A stretch of DNA of 64,000 nucleotides from DTU064 sp045588245 (GTDB lineage Bacteria > Bacillota > Clostridia > Oscillospirales > CAG-272): assembly GCA_045588245.1 (NCBI GenBank), contig JAZNDW010000001.1, positions 1 through 64,000 of the forward strand, written 5' to 3'. Every line of letters begins with the position of its first letter. Within the stretch, counting starts at the first letter, position 1. The notes below the pieces were generated by a model. The model was not told the DNA's origin and made no database searches. It worked only from the letters and a program-made list of their open reading frames with translations. Positions 50,448 through 59,725 of the stretch are shown piece by piece. The position numbers and the translations under genes are program-made.

Positions 50448-50669
50448 TTACATATACGCTACCGCAAGCCAGAGAAGCACAGACAGCGATATAATTATCG
50501 ATACGATCACGGCAAACACAACTGACGAGATGATCATGGGAAGTCTTCTTTTGCGTCGCAGCTCACTTCCCTTCGGAGCTTTGAAATAACGTATCAGACT
50601 ATTAATAAAAGCGATAATAGTCGACGCTAAAAAAAACAGTATGCCGAAATAAACAAGGTATTCTAACAT
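50448..50669 (-). CDS. 73-residue two-helix membrane protein
   Basis: ATG 50669 follows AAGGAG by 7 nt. Two hydrophobic segments (LEYLVYFGILFFLASTIIAFI and IISSVVFAVIVSIIISLSVLL) flank a strongly basic loop (KAPKGSELRRKRR). No family is recognised. It lies between the ATPase and the 46-residue peptide. Confidence 0.7.
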   Translation of the reverse strand: MLEYLVYFGILFFLASTIIAFINSLIRYFKAPKGSELRRKRRLPMIISSVVFAVIVSIIISLSVLLWLAVAYM

Positions 50670-50707
50670 GATATTTCTCCTTTTTGTAATTATGTCACGT
50701 ACATAGA

Positions 50708-51601
50708 TCACTCGAAATCTTTAGAGTGCCGTTTGAAGAGCTCATAATATGCGCGGACGTTTTGGAGCTCATTCCAACGCTTCACCGTAACGGGGACAGA
50801 ATCAAGGTCGTATATCTTTGCGCCTTTCATGGACAGCAAGAACGGAGAATGCGTTGAAATTATGAATTGGCAATCATAAAAGCGTGCCGAGTCCTCCAAA
50901 AAGCGTGCAAGCTCCCCCTGAAGCGCGGCGGAAAGTGAGTTTTCGGGCTCGTCGAGCAGGTATAGGGCGTTATCCCGGATCTTTTCCGTAAAATAAACGT
51001 ACGCACTCTCTCCGTTTGACTTCATATCAAGCTCCACGCCGTTCATACGCCTGCCAACGTATTGTGACTTCGTGCTACGCCTCGCTTCGTTTCGGCGCTT
51101 CAGCTCTTCGTATTCGTCAAGCGAGCGCATCTGCCATCCGTCCGCGCTCGTTTTGACCGTGTTTTTGTATTCATCAAACAAGCGTTCACGATCACGTTCA
51201 ACACCCTCATTGATCGCTCTTGCGTCAAGTAAAAAATCAAACACGCCGTCGCTCGTTATGATACGGCTGTCGTTTGGTACATTCCCTCTCGATTCTGTAG
51301 ACAGTTCGTATTTACAGTATCTAAGATAATCATCCATTATCGGAGTATTATTGAACGGCGCGCTTCTGTTCAGGCGAAGCTTTTCCGATATAATATTAAG
51401 TATCGTCGATTTTCCCGATCCGTTGCCGCCGTATAAAATCGTAATGGGAGCAAAATCGAGACGACTCAGCATTTTGAACGGAAATATCTTAAACGGATAC
51501 GCATTGTTACCGTAGCACGCCATGTCAAATTTTACGGCGTCAAAAAGATAATTTGTTTCATCCAATTCTGTTGCAAGCGAAAATGATTTCAGATACAGCA
51601 T
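50708..51601 (-). CDS. AAA/ABC-type ATPase (AAA_21-like)
   Basis: A soluble ATPase of 297 residues. Walker A is GGNGSGKST, the Walker B region reads YLLDEPENSLS and the switch motif is FIISTHSPFLLS. The N-terminal part (NAYPFKIFPFKMLSRLDFAPITILYG) is typical of a family of stand-alone ATPases in Bacillota; no nuclease or TOPRIM domain is attached. The Shine-Dalgarno is weak. It heads the operon that ends with the PstS-like protein. Target unknown. Confidence 0.85.
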   Translation of the reverse strand: MLYLKSFSLATELDETNYLFDAVKFDMACYGNNAYPFKIFPFKMLSRLDFAPITILYGGNGSGKSTILNIISEKLRLNRSAPFNNTPIMDDYLRYCKYELSTESRGNVPNDSRIITSDGVFDFLLDARAINEGVERDRERLFDEYKNTVKTSADGWQMRSLDEYEELKRRNEARRSTKSQYVGRRMNGVELDMKSNGESAYVYFTEKIRDNALYLLDEPENSLSAALQGELARFLEDSARFYDCQFIISTHSPFLLSMKGAKIYDLDSVPVTVKRWNELQNVRAYYELFKRHSKDFE

Positions 51602-51732
51602 TCTTAGCCCAACTTTCAGAGTTTATTAATACGTTATCTTATGATTTTTGGCTCTGCCACTTAATATGACTGATTATTACATTTTTGTAGAGGAGAGTGT
51701 TATCTCTTCACTTCTTGACATATTGGAATTTG

Positions 51733-52245
51733 TTAAAACAGTTCAATCCAGTATCTTTGTTCTACAATGCCATCAACTTCAACCTCGTTCTCCAGAATGC
51801 CACCATTATTCTGAATACTTTTCGCTGAGCCAATATTTTCTTTGTCACAAACCATTAAGACTTTCTCTATGCCCAACTTTTTGCATTCATCTAAAGCCAA
51901 CGCAATCATTTTTGTTGCGATACCTTTTTTTCGTTCCGACGGACGCACGCCATCGCCTATATGCCCACCATTTAGCAACAACGATTCATTCAAATAGTGT
52001 CTAATATTTACCGCTCCGACGATAATATTCCGTTCTTCATCCAAACAAAAAAAGGTTGAATCAGGAACCAAGCTGCAACTTATATCCTTCACTTCCAAAT
52101 TTTCGCAATAATACGCAAAGTCATGATAGTCAATACGACGGATTGAGTATGGGATGATCTTTTCTCCGGTTGCATTCCATTCATCCAGCATATCTTTGAT
52201 TTGCTCACAATACTGATTCGATGCTTTTACTAACCTTAGCTTCAT
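51733..52245 (-). CDS. GNAT-family N-acetyltransferase
   Basis: A 170-residue acyl-CoA transferase. GDGVRPSERKKGIATKMIALALDECKKLG contains the acetyl-CoA loop (R/Q-x2-G-x-A form), and the C-terminal VCDKENIGSAKSIQNNGG is typical of motif B. ATG 52245 lies 6 nt after GAGGTG; the longer frame only runs into the phosphotransferase. It follows that gene by a few bases and is likely co-transcribed. Substrate unknown. Confidence 0.85.
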   Translation of the reverse strand: MKLRLVKASNQYCEQIKDMLDEWNATGEKIIPYSIRRIDYHDFAYYCENLEVKDISCSLVPDSTFFCLDEERNIIVGAVNIRHYLNESLLLNGGHIGDGVRPSERKKGIATKMIALALDECKKLGIEKVLMVCDKENIGSAKSIQNNGGILENEVEVDGIVEQRYWIELF

Positions 52246-52270
52246 ATGGAACACCTCGTCAAATTGGAAT

Positions 52271-53155
52271 TTACCCGTTTTCAATTTTCAATATTTTAGT
52301 GGCTTGGTGTTTCGCGATAGGCAGGTATTTTTTGTAGTATTCGCCGTCCGTAGCATTATATTTATTGCCCACAAACACCCATTCGCAATACTCGTAGAAC
52401 AAAAAGTATTCAAGTGTATTTAGCCAGTCAGTATACGAAATTTCCTTTTCTTTGAGCAGCTTATCATAATAATAATTAACAGCAAAGTCCTTATCTGCTT
52501 GTGTCATATAGAAAAAAGCGTCTGTATTATCTTCCGCATGTGCTATCAATCGTGCAAAAGATGTTGGATATGGTAAAATACCACCCGATTCCCAATCTAT
52601 CAAAAATGCCTTTTGGTCGGAAGTAATAATATTAAAAGGAAGTAAATCATCATGGCATAGTGCCTTGGGTGTGGATTGATACATGCTCAGAAATTTCTCA
52701 TATGCTTCTACTAACAGTGAATCATTTAGATACTTGCCACGATTTTGGCGTTGAATGATGCTTTTATCAAAAAAATCCCCCAAATGGTCAAAGGTTCGAC
52801 CCTCCCAGGTTTTTTGTTGTAAAGAAATCAAAGAATCCAATGCACGTGTCAGTTTTGTACGATTACATTTACACAGATTCTCGCCCTCTATATATTCCAT
52901 CAGAAGATATGTTTTTTCTTCAGTAGTGATAACTTGATATAGAGTAGGAATACTTTCTTTTAATACGGCAAGGATAGACTGATAGATTTCACTTTCGTTC
53001 CCCTTGGCTTCCTTGAGAATATATCTGGTATTGTCGGAATCAATTCTCCATACGTGGTACGGTTCATCGTCTTCTTCGTGCTTTAGCTGTGTTACAGTCG
53101 CTTTTGGGGATATGAAAACAGCGTCAATGCGGTCTATAATTTCCAATATTTCCAA
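52271..53155 (-). CDS. APH/choline-kinase-like phosphotransferase
   Basis: The kinase-like fold is shown by LCHDDLLPFNIITSD (catalytic HxDxxxxN) and LIDWESGGILPYPTS, with RYILKEAKG holding the probable ATP Lys. Such proteins phosphorylate small molecules: aminoglycosides, choline, homoserine or sugars. The start is TTG 53155, 9 nt after GGAG. It pairs with a GNAT gene, a common combination in resistance or modification cassettes, but no specific resistance can be claimed. The region looks more A+T-rich than its neighbours. Confidence 0.82.
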   Translation of the reverse strand: MEILEIIDRIDAVFISPKATVTQLKHEEDDEPYHVWRIDSDNTRYILKEAKGNESEIYQSILAVLKESIPTLYQVITTEEKTYLLMEYIEGENLCKCNRTKLTRALDSLISLQQKTWEGRTFDHLGDFFDKSIIQRQNRGKYLNDSLLVEAYEKFLSMYQSTPKALCHDDLLPFNIITSDQKAFLIDWESGGILPYPTSFARLIAHAEDNTDAFFYMTQADKDFAVNYYYDKLLKEKEISYTDWLNTLEYFLFYEYCEWVFVGNKYNATDGEYYKKYLPIAKHQATKILKIENG

Positions 53156-53369
53156 TCCATATCACTCCGTCAAATTCAAGTTTATGCAACTAACGTAAGT
53201 GCAGGCTGATTTGATTAACTGCAATTCCGATTAGTTTTTATGTAGTTGAACATAACTTAAATAGATATCACACTTCTCAGCGTTAGTTTCCTTACACGTA
53301 ATTAACAAAGATTAGTGTAGTATAGCCTATTATTTATTTTATTATATTTTATTTTGTTCTTTTTTACAA

Positions 53370-53443
53370 GTGATTTTACCGTGATATATGTAAAATCACA
53401 GATGAATCAATAAAAAAAGATCCGCACACAAACGTGTACGGAT
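53370..53443 (-). terminator. tRNA-Val terminator and adjacent inverted repeat
   Basis: After tRNA-Val on the minus strand, GATCCG..ACAC pairs with GTGT.CGGATC (about 53420-53443), followed by T7. Next to it is a perfect 10-bp inverted repeat, GTGATTTTAC (53370-53379) and GTAAAATCAC (53390-53399). Confidence 0.75.
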
Positions 53444-53450
53444 CCTATCA

Positions 53451-53524
53451 TGGAAACGGCTGGAGTCGAACCAGTGACCTCTTGGATGTCAACCAAGCAC
53501 TCTAACCATCTGAGCTACGCTTCC
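53451..53524 (-). tRNA. tRNA-Val (anticodon GAC)
   Basis: Acceptor GGAAGCG (5' end at 53524) pairs with CGTTTCC (one G-U). The anticodon loop TTGACAT sits on CTTGG/CCAAG, giving GAC, which reads GUC and GUU. The T-arm GGTTCGACTCC is visible, with an A-C mismatch at the base of the T-stem. CCA is not encoded. Confidence 0.95.
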
Positions 53525-53536
53525 ACGGCGAGGAGT

Positions 53537-53565
53537 AGTATAACACATATTTCCGCCGATTGCAA
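53537..53565 (-). promoter_or_regulatory. tRNA-Val promoter
   Basis: TTGCAA (53560-53565) and TATACT (53537-53542) with 17-bp spacer, just before the tRNA. Confidence 0.78.
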
Positions 53566-53616
53566 GAGGAAATTTCGATTTTTATTTAATTGAGTTATAA
53601 TATAGTCTGAACGAAA

Positions 53617-53640
53617 AAGGAATTCCCGCAGGAATTCCTT
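53617..53640 (-). terminator. Terminator of the moxR-DUF58-transglutaminase operon
   Basis: AAGGAATTCC (53617-53626) and GGAATTCCTT (53631-53640), then T5 on the minus strand. Confidence 0.9.
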
Positions 53641-53648
53641 CATTTCGT

Positions 53649-56600
53649 TTATATGATATGCTTTATATATCTGAATATTATCCGATGACGGCGGTCAAGA
53701 CCTCTGTATACGGCATCGAGAATATCACGGTAATATTCCGCGAGTAAAGCAAGCTCACTGCGCGGCATTCCGTAGCCAAACTCCTCTTTTGAGATATATT
53801 CGAGCACTTCCTCGTGCGAACGTCTTGACGTATCGCCGAGTGCTTCATCGAGTCTTTCGGCATACTCGGGCGAAAGCTCGCCTACATTCGGTGATAGGTC
53901 AAGTGCTTTGTAAATATCAAAGATTCCGACAATAATCTTTCTTGAAAGCAGACGGATCTCATCAGTTTGCAGCGCCGTATGCCTATCGCCTGAACGAGTG
54001 ATAACAGCTTCGCGCTCACGTTTTGCCAAAAGCGCACGACGGCGCATCGTGAATATAATAACTGTAACGGCTGTCAGAGCGCCGACAGCTATGACTACAG
54101 CGGCAACAATCAAGATCGTTTTCAGTGAAACGAGCTCTTCCTTGCCGAGAGGTGGCGTTATATCTTCGTCGTGTTCGATATCAGGTTCGGGTGTGGTGAT
54201 CGGTATATCTATGCTTCCGTTTATATCCGAATCAAGTCCGCCTGTTCCGTACATCGCATCAAGATACGGATCTGTTGCTTCGTACTGCACCCATCCGACC
54301 GAATCGTAATAGACTTCGACCCATGCGTGCGAATCGCTGTCAAGAACATTACATTTATATCGCGTCAACGGATCATCGTTACCGTAAAAATCGGAATCAA
54401 ATTCCGTCGCAATATAGCCCTCGCAATAGCGTGCGGGAATACCGATAGAGCGAAGCATCATCGTAAGCGACGAAGCATATTGAACGCAGTAGCCCGATTT
54501 CGTTTCCGTAAGGAAATCGACAACGGCACTTTCAGGTCTGTTCTCAGGATCGACCGACGGGAGTGTCGTCCCCGCGATCTCGATCGGTTCCGTTGTATAT
54601 GCGCAGTTCCTCGTCATATAATCTATCAGTTCAAGAACTATGGCGTGGTAGTATTCCTCGGGAACATTATTATCTTTAATGAGCTCGTCAATATCCACTC
54701 CGGAAAGGCTTCCGTAAAGAATCGGCTTATTATCCTGTGACAATATCTTTTCGGTGATACCTCTTATATCTACATTGTCATCGGGATCGGTCTGCGTATA
54801 GACAGAATTAACGTAATCGGAATAATCCTTTTCAAGTGTATAAGCCGATTTCAGTGCATCCCTCTCGGCAGGCGTCATATCGAAGACGTAACGGTGCAAA
54901 AGCGAGTCGCCCACATAGAGCACACCGTAAGTATCCTTCAGATAATCGTAAGCATCTATGTCTTCGGCAACACCGTTGAATCGCAGAATCGCACGGTTCA
55001 GATTTGCTTCAAACTCTGCAACGTACTTTTCCGTGTCCCCCTCGCTTATATAACGGTCAGTTCTGCCGCTCACGATCTCGCCCATTACATAATTATAAAT
55101 GAAGCGATTGTTATTCATGACGGGGATAACACTCGGATGTCTGAACGTCGTAACTAGAGAAGTTGTTGAATAAGACGTTCCGTTCGTGAAAAACTTCGAC
55201 GACCATACACCGTCAAAGTATGTCTTATACGGCAAAAGCGACGGATCGGTCGAATTGTATCTCATAAGCCCGGAAGACGGCATTACGAAAGACGGCATAT
55301 AAAGCAGTATGCCGTTTTCATATTTTCGCGTAACGTTAACGCGCTCGGAAATAAAGCCGAGAACGGTGTTATCACGGTAGCCTGCATAATCTGTTATATC
55401 ATCAAATATCGGGTAAAAGGCACTGTAGAAGTTTTCCGTTATCATTTCGGGCGTGAACGCTTCGCCGAAACGCTCACGATACGCATTGACTTCATCCAAG
55501 GTCGCAGACGTCCATGCGTTATCGTTATACGTTGTGCCTATCCACGTACGCAAATACACGGGAGTATCGTACGGTGCTTCGACGGTTGCAATCACGATCT
55601 CGTGAAATTCGGGATAATCAAAAGTAATATCGCGTGGACCTGAATTTCCATGATCACTCGAAAGCGAGGAAATATTGTTAAGATCTATCTCGTCACCCAT
55701 AAGCATTCCCGTCATATAAACACGCGCCGTTTCCATAACGTCGCTGACGAAAGGTATTTTCGTGTCGTGTTCTTTAACGAGTGCTGTCGGCAGAAGCATC
55801 AAGGCAAAAACAACGATAAACGTACATAAGCCGACAGGTCCGCCGAGGGCGGCGTTTTCAAGCATAACGATACGCGGTAGTTTATGTCTGCGTGTAGACG
55901 TGACGTCGCCTTTCATTGCTTTTTTTGTTTCACAACGAATCTTACGGTTCTCTTTTCGTTCACGTTTTTTTCGTTCGCGCCGTTCGATCGGAGTTTCAAG
56001 CGTGAGTGCCGACTCAATATCCGTATCTTTGCCGCGGCGGCGAGATCTTACTGTTTTTTGTGCGTCCTCACTCGCATCATTGACAAGAATTTCGCCGTCA
56101 TTATTGTTTGTAAAAGGAATTGCATCCGACGCATCAGCTCTGACATTGGAAAAAACGCCGATTTTGTGGCTGACAACTTTCTTTTTTGATACGGTCAGGT
56201 ATTGTTTGTCGTATAAATAGAGAGATATGACACCGATAATTGCGGATATGAGGATCGAAAATCCCCAATTATCTCGTATAACGTTATACGCAAGTACGGG
56301 CGTTACAAAAACTGAAACAACAGCCAACAGATAAAGAACGCGTATCCGTTTTACTACGGCAGGAACAACTAATAGCGCAATCAGAAACGTGAAAAGCGCA
56401 ACAGCCGTGCTCATGTAAAACGCTTCCGCTTCGCCGATTAGTTTTATGTCAAAGCGAAATTGACTTATTTGTGCTAATCCTGCATAAGCAATTCTGTCAA
56501 TAACGGCATTTGCAAAGACCTCGAGCGACGTTATGATACCCGAAAGAAAATCCGAGGAATGCATGCTGTAAAGCCAAAGAGCAACTCCGCCAAACAGCAG

Positions 56601-56939
56601 GCATCCGCCACCGAGCGTCGTATAGAAATTGACACTCATAAAAGCAAGCAGGACGGAAAAGATCAAAGCGGGATAAAGTAATGCCGTAAACGGTAGAACT
56701 TCACTTACGATCACCATAGCATCGCAGAAAAACAGTGCAATACCGACGACCAGCGCGGCAGCAACAAGACCGCGGCATAAGAGCCCCGCAGCAAAAGAAA
56801 TCACGTTTCGTTCCTGATTATGCGGCAACGACGCAACGACGCTGTCGGCGTTGCGTTTCTTCATTTTATTCTTTTTTTCGGCAGCTTTGATTTTTTTGTC
56901 AGGACGTTTGGTTTTCCTGACATCATTTGTTTTTTTCAC
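53649..56939 (-). CDS. Membrane protein with transglutaminase-like domain
   Basis: A 1096-residue protein with a basic cytoplasmic N-terminus, several membrane segments (about 50-255), a long charged cytoplasmic loop, one more membrane segment (about 370) and a large extracellular part. The transglutaminase-like Cys-His-Asp triad is in SGYCVQYASSLTMMLRS, DSHAWVEVYY and YEATDP. A final membrane segment near 970 precedes a cytoplasmic tail. Family members sit in operons with moxR and DUF58 genes; the substrate is not known. GTG 56939, 9 nt after GGGAG, is the start. Confidence 0.88.
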   Translation of the reverse strand: MKKTNDVRKTKRPDKKIKAAEKKNKMKKRNADSVVASLPHNQERNVISFAAGLLCRGLVAAALVVGIALFFCDAMVIVSEVLPFTALLYPALIFSVLLAFMSVNFYTTLGGGCLLFGGVALWLYSMHSSDFLSGIITSLEVFANAVIDRIAYAGLAQISQFRFDIKLIGEAEAFYMSTAVALFTFLIALLVVPAVVKRIRVLYLLAVVSVFVTPVLAYNVIRDNWGFSILISAIIGVISLYLYDKQYLTVSKKKVVSHKIGVFSNVRADASDAIPFTNNNDGEILVNDASEDAQKTVRSRRRGKDTDIESALTLETPIERRERKKRERKENRKIRCETKKAMKGDVTSTRRHKLPRIVMLENAALGGPVGLCTFIVVFALMLLPTALVKEHDTKIPFVSDVMETARVYMTGMLMGDEIDLNNISSLSSDHGNSGPRDITFDYPEFHEIVIATVEAPYDTPVYLRTWIGTTYNDNAWTSATLDEVNAYRERFGEAFTPEMITENFYSAFYPIFDDITDYAGYRDNTVLGFISERVNVTRKYENGILLYMPSFVMPSSGLMRYNSTDPSLLPYKTYFDGVWSSKFFTNGTSYSTTSLVTTFRHPSVIPVMNNNRFIYNYVMGEIVSGRTDRYISEGDTEKYVAEFEANLNRAILRFNGVAEDIDAYDYLKDTYGVLYVGDSLLHRYVFDMTPAERDALKSAYTLEKDYSDYVNSVYTQTDPDDNVDIRGITEKILSQDNKPILYGSLSGVDIDELIKDNNVPEEYYHAIVLELIDYMTRNCAYTTEPIEIAGTTLPSVDPENRPESAVVDFLTETKSGYCVQYASSLTMMLRSIGIPARYCEGYIATEFDSDFYGNDDPLTRYKCNVLDSDSHAWVEVYYDSVGWVQYEATDPYLDAMYGTGGLDSDINGSIDIPITTPEPDIEHDEDITPPLGKEELVSLKTILIVAAVVIAVGALTAVTVIIFTMRRRALLAKREREAVITRSGDRHTALQTDEIRLLSRKIIVGIFDIYKALDLSPNVGELSPEYAERLDEALGDTSRRSHEEVLEYISKEEFGYGMPRSELALLAEYYRDILDAVYRGLDRRHRIIFRYIKHII

Positions 56940-56993
56940 TTATGTATTCTCCCGAAAATATGTCATCGGCACTTTGGCGTGACGGTATGATAA

Positions 56994-58565
56994 TCAGTTT
57001 TCTATTCTGCACTCACTCAAAATGATATTGTTTTCCGCAAAGCGGCTGCGGCAGTTTTCAACATATTCAGCGCGGAGAGCAGGATCCTTGTACCGTTCCT
57101 TGGGATTAAAGAACAGTATCTCAACGGCATCTGCACCCATGCGGTGTCCTGCATCGACGAACTCTGAGACATTTGTCAGATCAGCCTTTGACGTTGCAAA
57201 AAGGAACGTGGGGTTTTCTACGTCCTCGATCAGGTCGGGCAGACGCGTAACTTTATATTCCGACTTTGCAAACGGGGCTGTTGCAAACTGAGTAAATATG
57301 AGATCAAAATCGGAATAGGAGCTTATCTGATAACCGGAAAAGCCCGAAGCCATGCGTTCGTCAAACCACATCAAGGTAACGGTATTTCCCTCTTCGATTT
57401 CATGGAAGACTGCGCCGATTGCTATTTCAGATACGCCGTCTGCACAAAAATAATCCATATCGTGTTGATATTCGGGCAGAATTTTGTTTGCACGCTCCCA
57501 ATATTCGGCAGCGTTGAAAATCGGAGCTTCCGAAGTTTCGCCTTCTTTAAGAGTTTCAGCCTCGGCTAAAGCTTCCTCTTTTGTGGCTTCGGTTAGTTCA
57601 TCGCGTGTTTTGGCAAGCGCCGCTACCGCTTCTGCACGTTCGGCGGCAGAAGCGTTCGCAGCATCAACCACCTCGTCGGTGCTCATCATGGACGAAACTG
57701 CTTTTCGCTCAAGCTTCAGCTTGACCGTTTTCTTTTTCTTTGCTTTTTTCTTCTTACGTTTTTCTTCGGTGTTCCCTGCACGCTCCTCACTTTCAAGAAG
57801 CGAAAAATCGCAGAATACATATACGTTTTTTCCCGTATTCGGATTGTACTCGTTTACTTGCAGATCCTGTACTTTTGAGGAGAGTTTCCAATGAATATGC
57901 TTGAGTGAATCGCCTGCTCTGTATTCACGGATACGGTTTGATTCACTCGATTCAATGCCCGAAACGACGGTATTACTGTCAGATGGCAAGTCTGATGCGG
58001 CATTGTCGGTTGATCTTTGCAAATATTTCTTCCGAGGCAAAATGAACATCTCATGATATACATCAAGAGTACGCTTCATTACAAAAAAGCGCAAAGGATC
58101 TGACACATAGACGTCACCGACGCCGACGCTGTACCGACCGCGGTATTTGAAGACAATATCGTCGGAAAAGCGGTATCTGCCCTTCGGCAAAATCGAAAGA
58201 AGCAGCCGTTTTTCAACACAACGCACGCCGTCGTTACTCGGAACATAAATGTATGCTTCAAGATATGAAATCGGCAAAATTGACCCGTTAATTATCTGAA
58301 AATCATACGAAATAGCAACGTTTTTTTCGGATGTCGTTTGATCGGCGCTTACAAAAACGGCAATGCCGTTTTTCATTGCGACAGTCAACAGTAAGAGTCC
58401 GAACGGCAAAAGTATCATAAACCACAAAAGCACGATCGAAACGGGTGATCTGAGTGCTTCCGTGAATATGAATGAGCCGATAAGCAAAACGATATAAGCG
58501 TAAAAGCCGCGTCCGAAAGCAAAGTTTTTGCGCGGTTTATTCGGTTTTCCCTCTGCTTTTTTCAT
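56994..58565 (-). CDS. DUF58 domain protein with a low-complexity insert
   Basis: Two N-terminal membrane segments, then the DUF58 signature IREYRAGDSLKHIHWKLSSK followed by VYVFCDFSLLE. The vWA-like part is interrupted by a stretch of about 100 residues: a poly-basic piece (KKKKAKKKKTVKLKLERK) and an Ala/Glu-rich helix. The insert is not typical of the family. The function of DUF58 proteins is unclear; they are thought to act with MoxR ATPases. It lies between moxR and the transglutaminase gene. Confidence 0.88.
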   Translation of the reverse strand: MKKAEGKPNKPRKNFAFGRGFYAYIVLLIGSFIFTEALRSPVSIVLLWFMILLPFGLLLLTVAMKNGIAVFVSADQTTSEKNVAISYDFQIINGSILPISYLEAYIYVPSNDGVRCVEKRLLLSILPKGRYRFSDDIVFKYRGRYSVGVGDVYVSDPLRFFVMKRTLDVYHEMFILPRKKYLQRSTDNAASDLPSDSNTVVSGIESSESNRIREYRAGDSLKHIHWKLSSKVQDLQVNEYNPNTGKNVYVFCDFSLLESEERAGNTEEKRKKKKAKKKKTVKLKLERKAVSSMMSTDEVVDAANASAAERAEAVAALAKTRDELTEATKEEALAEAETLKEGETSEAPIFNAAEYWERANKILPEYQHDMDYFCADGVSEIAIGAVFHEIEEGNTVTLMWFDERMASGFSGYQISSYSDFDLIFTQFATAPFAKSEYKVTRLPDLIEDVENPTFLFATSKADLTNVSEFVDAGHRMGADAVEILFFNPKERYKDPALRAEYVENCRSRFAENNIILSECRIEN

Positions 58566-58586
58566 TACGGCGGCAACTCCCTAAAT

Positions 58587-59600
58587 TTATTTTTTAAGTT
58601 CTCGTTCGGTTATGTACGGCACCTCGACCGTGCGACGCAGTTCGTTCAGGATATCCGTAGCGGCAACTCTGTTGAGCTTTGCTTCCTGACGCAATATCAG
58701 ACGGTGTGCAACGGCGTACGAATATACGGCGGCAACGTCATCGGGAATGACGTAGTCGCGTCCGCGTGTGAACGCAAACGCCTGTGAAAGACGCATCATA
58801 GCAACGGAGGCACGCGGACTCGCACCGAGCGAGATGGACGGATGAGTTCTTGTTGCACTGACAAGTGTTACTATATATTTATAGATCTTTGGGTCAACGC
58901 GCACGTCACTTACAATCTTTCGCATCATGCGGATCTTCTCAACGTCCGCAACTGGCTTGACCTCCGATAAAGGATTGTGCGTTTTTCTCGACTGAATGAT
59001 TCCGATCTCTTCGTCAAGTGTGGGATATCCCATAGAAAGCTTCATCATGAATCTGTCAAGCTGTGCTTCGGGCAGCGGATATGTGCCAACGTAACCTGAC
59101 GGGTTCTGCGTTGCGATAACCATAAAAGGATCGGGTATCTTATACGTTACGCCGTCAACGGTGACTCTTCCCTCCTCCATCGCTTCAAGAAGCGATGACT
59201 GCGTTTTCGGCGAGGCGCGGTTGATTTCGTCTGCAAGGAGAAGATTACACATGACAAGACCTTCGCGCATTTCAAAAGCTTCGGTCTTTCTGTTGTAAAT
59301 ATTGAAGCCCGTTATGTCGGAGGCAAGAACGTCGGGTGTGAACTGTGCGCGGTTGAATGAGAGTCCCGCCGCACTTGCTATTGCGGCTGCAAGCGTCGTT
59401 TTACCGACACCCGGCACGTCCTCGATGAGAACGTGACCGCCCGCAAGCATAGCCGCAGTAAGAAGGACTATCTCGGCATGCTTACCTATGACGACCTTTT
59501 CAACTTCGCTGACTATCGCTTTATAAATCTCGTACGCGTCTTTTTCGTTCATAACTTGATTTTCGGATTCGTTTACCGTGACGTTTTCAATATCTGACAT
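58587..59600 (-). CDS. MoxR-family AAA ATPase
   Basis: A cytosolic AAA+ chaperone-like ATPase. Walker A is EDVPGVGKTT, Walker B is LLADEINRASPKTQSSLLEAM and sensor-1 is VIATQNPSG; the Arg-rich LGASPRASVAMM is the sensor-2 region. The 337-residue length is normal. The second ATG (59600) is preferred, 9 nt after AAGGAG. It starts the moxR-DUF58-transglutaminase operon, a widely conserved set. Confidence 0.95.
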   Translation of the reverse strand: MSDIENVTVNESENQVMNEKDAYEIYKAIVSEVEKVVIGKHAEIVLLTAAMLAGGHVLIEDVPGVGKTTLAAAIASAAGLSFNRAQFTPDVLASDITGFNIYNRKTEAFEMREGLVMCNLLLADEINRASPKTQSSLLEAMEEGRVTVDGVTYKIPDPFMVIATQNPSGYVGTYPLPEAQLDRFMMKLSMGYPTLDEEIGIIQSRKTHNPLSEVKPVADVEKIRMMRKIVSDVRVDPKIYKYIVTLVSATRTHPSISLGASPRASVAMMRLSQAFAFTRGRDYVIPDDVAAVYSYAVAHRLILRQEAKLNRVAATDILNELRRTVEVPYITERELKK

Positions 59601-59680
59601 TTTCATTTACTCCTTATGTAAACACATTAGTTAATAGCTCAATCAATATAGTATAATAATACAATAAAATAATGTATATA

Positions 59681-59713
59681 CTGTTAACATTAAGAGAAAA
59701 TTAATGTCAACAG
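59681..59713. repeat. 13-bp imperfect inverted repeat upstream of moxR
   Basis: CTGTTAACATTAA (59681-59693) and TTAATGTCAACAG (59701-59713) with one mismatch and a 7-nt centre. It could be a weak terminator for the FAD oxidoreductase or an operator for moxR; no T run follows. Confidence 0.6.
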
Positions 59714-59725
59714 TGAATATTCAGC

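Noticed and set aside
53370..53399. 10-bp inverted repeat near tRNA-Val as an attachment site
   Set aside because: No integrase and no second copy of the tRNA 3' end were seen nearby; more likely a hairpin or operator.
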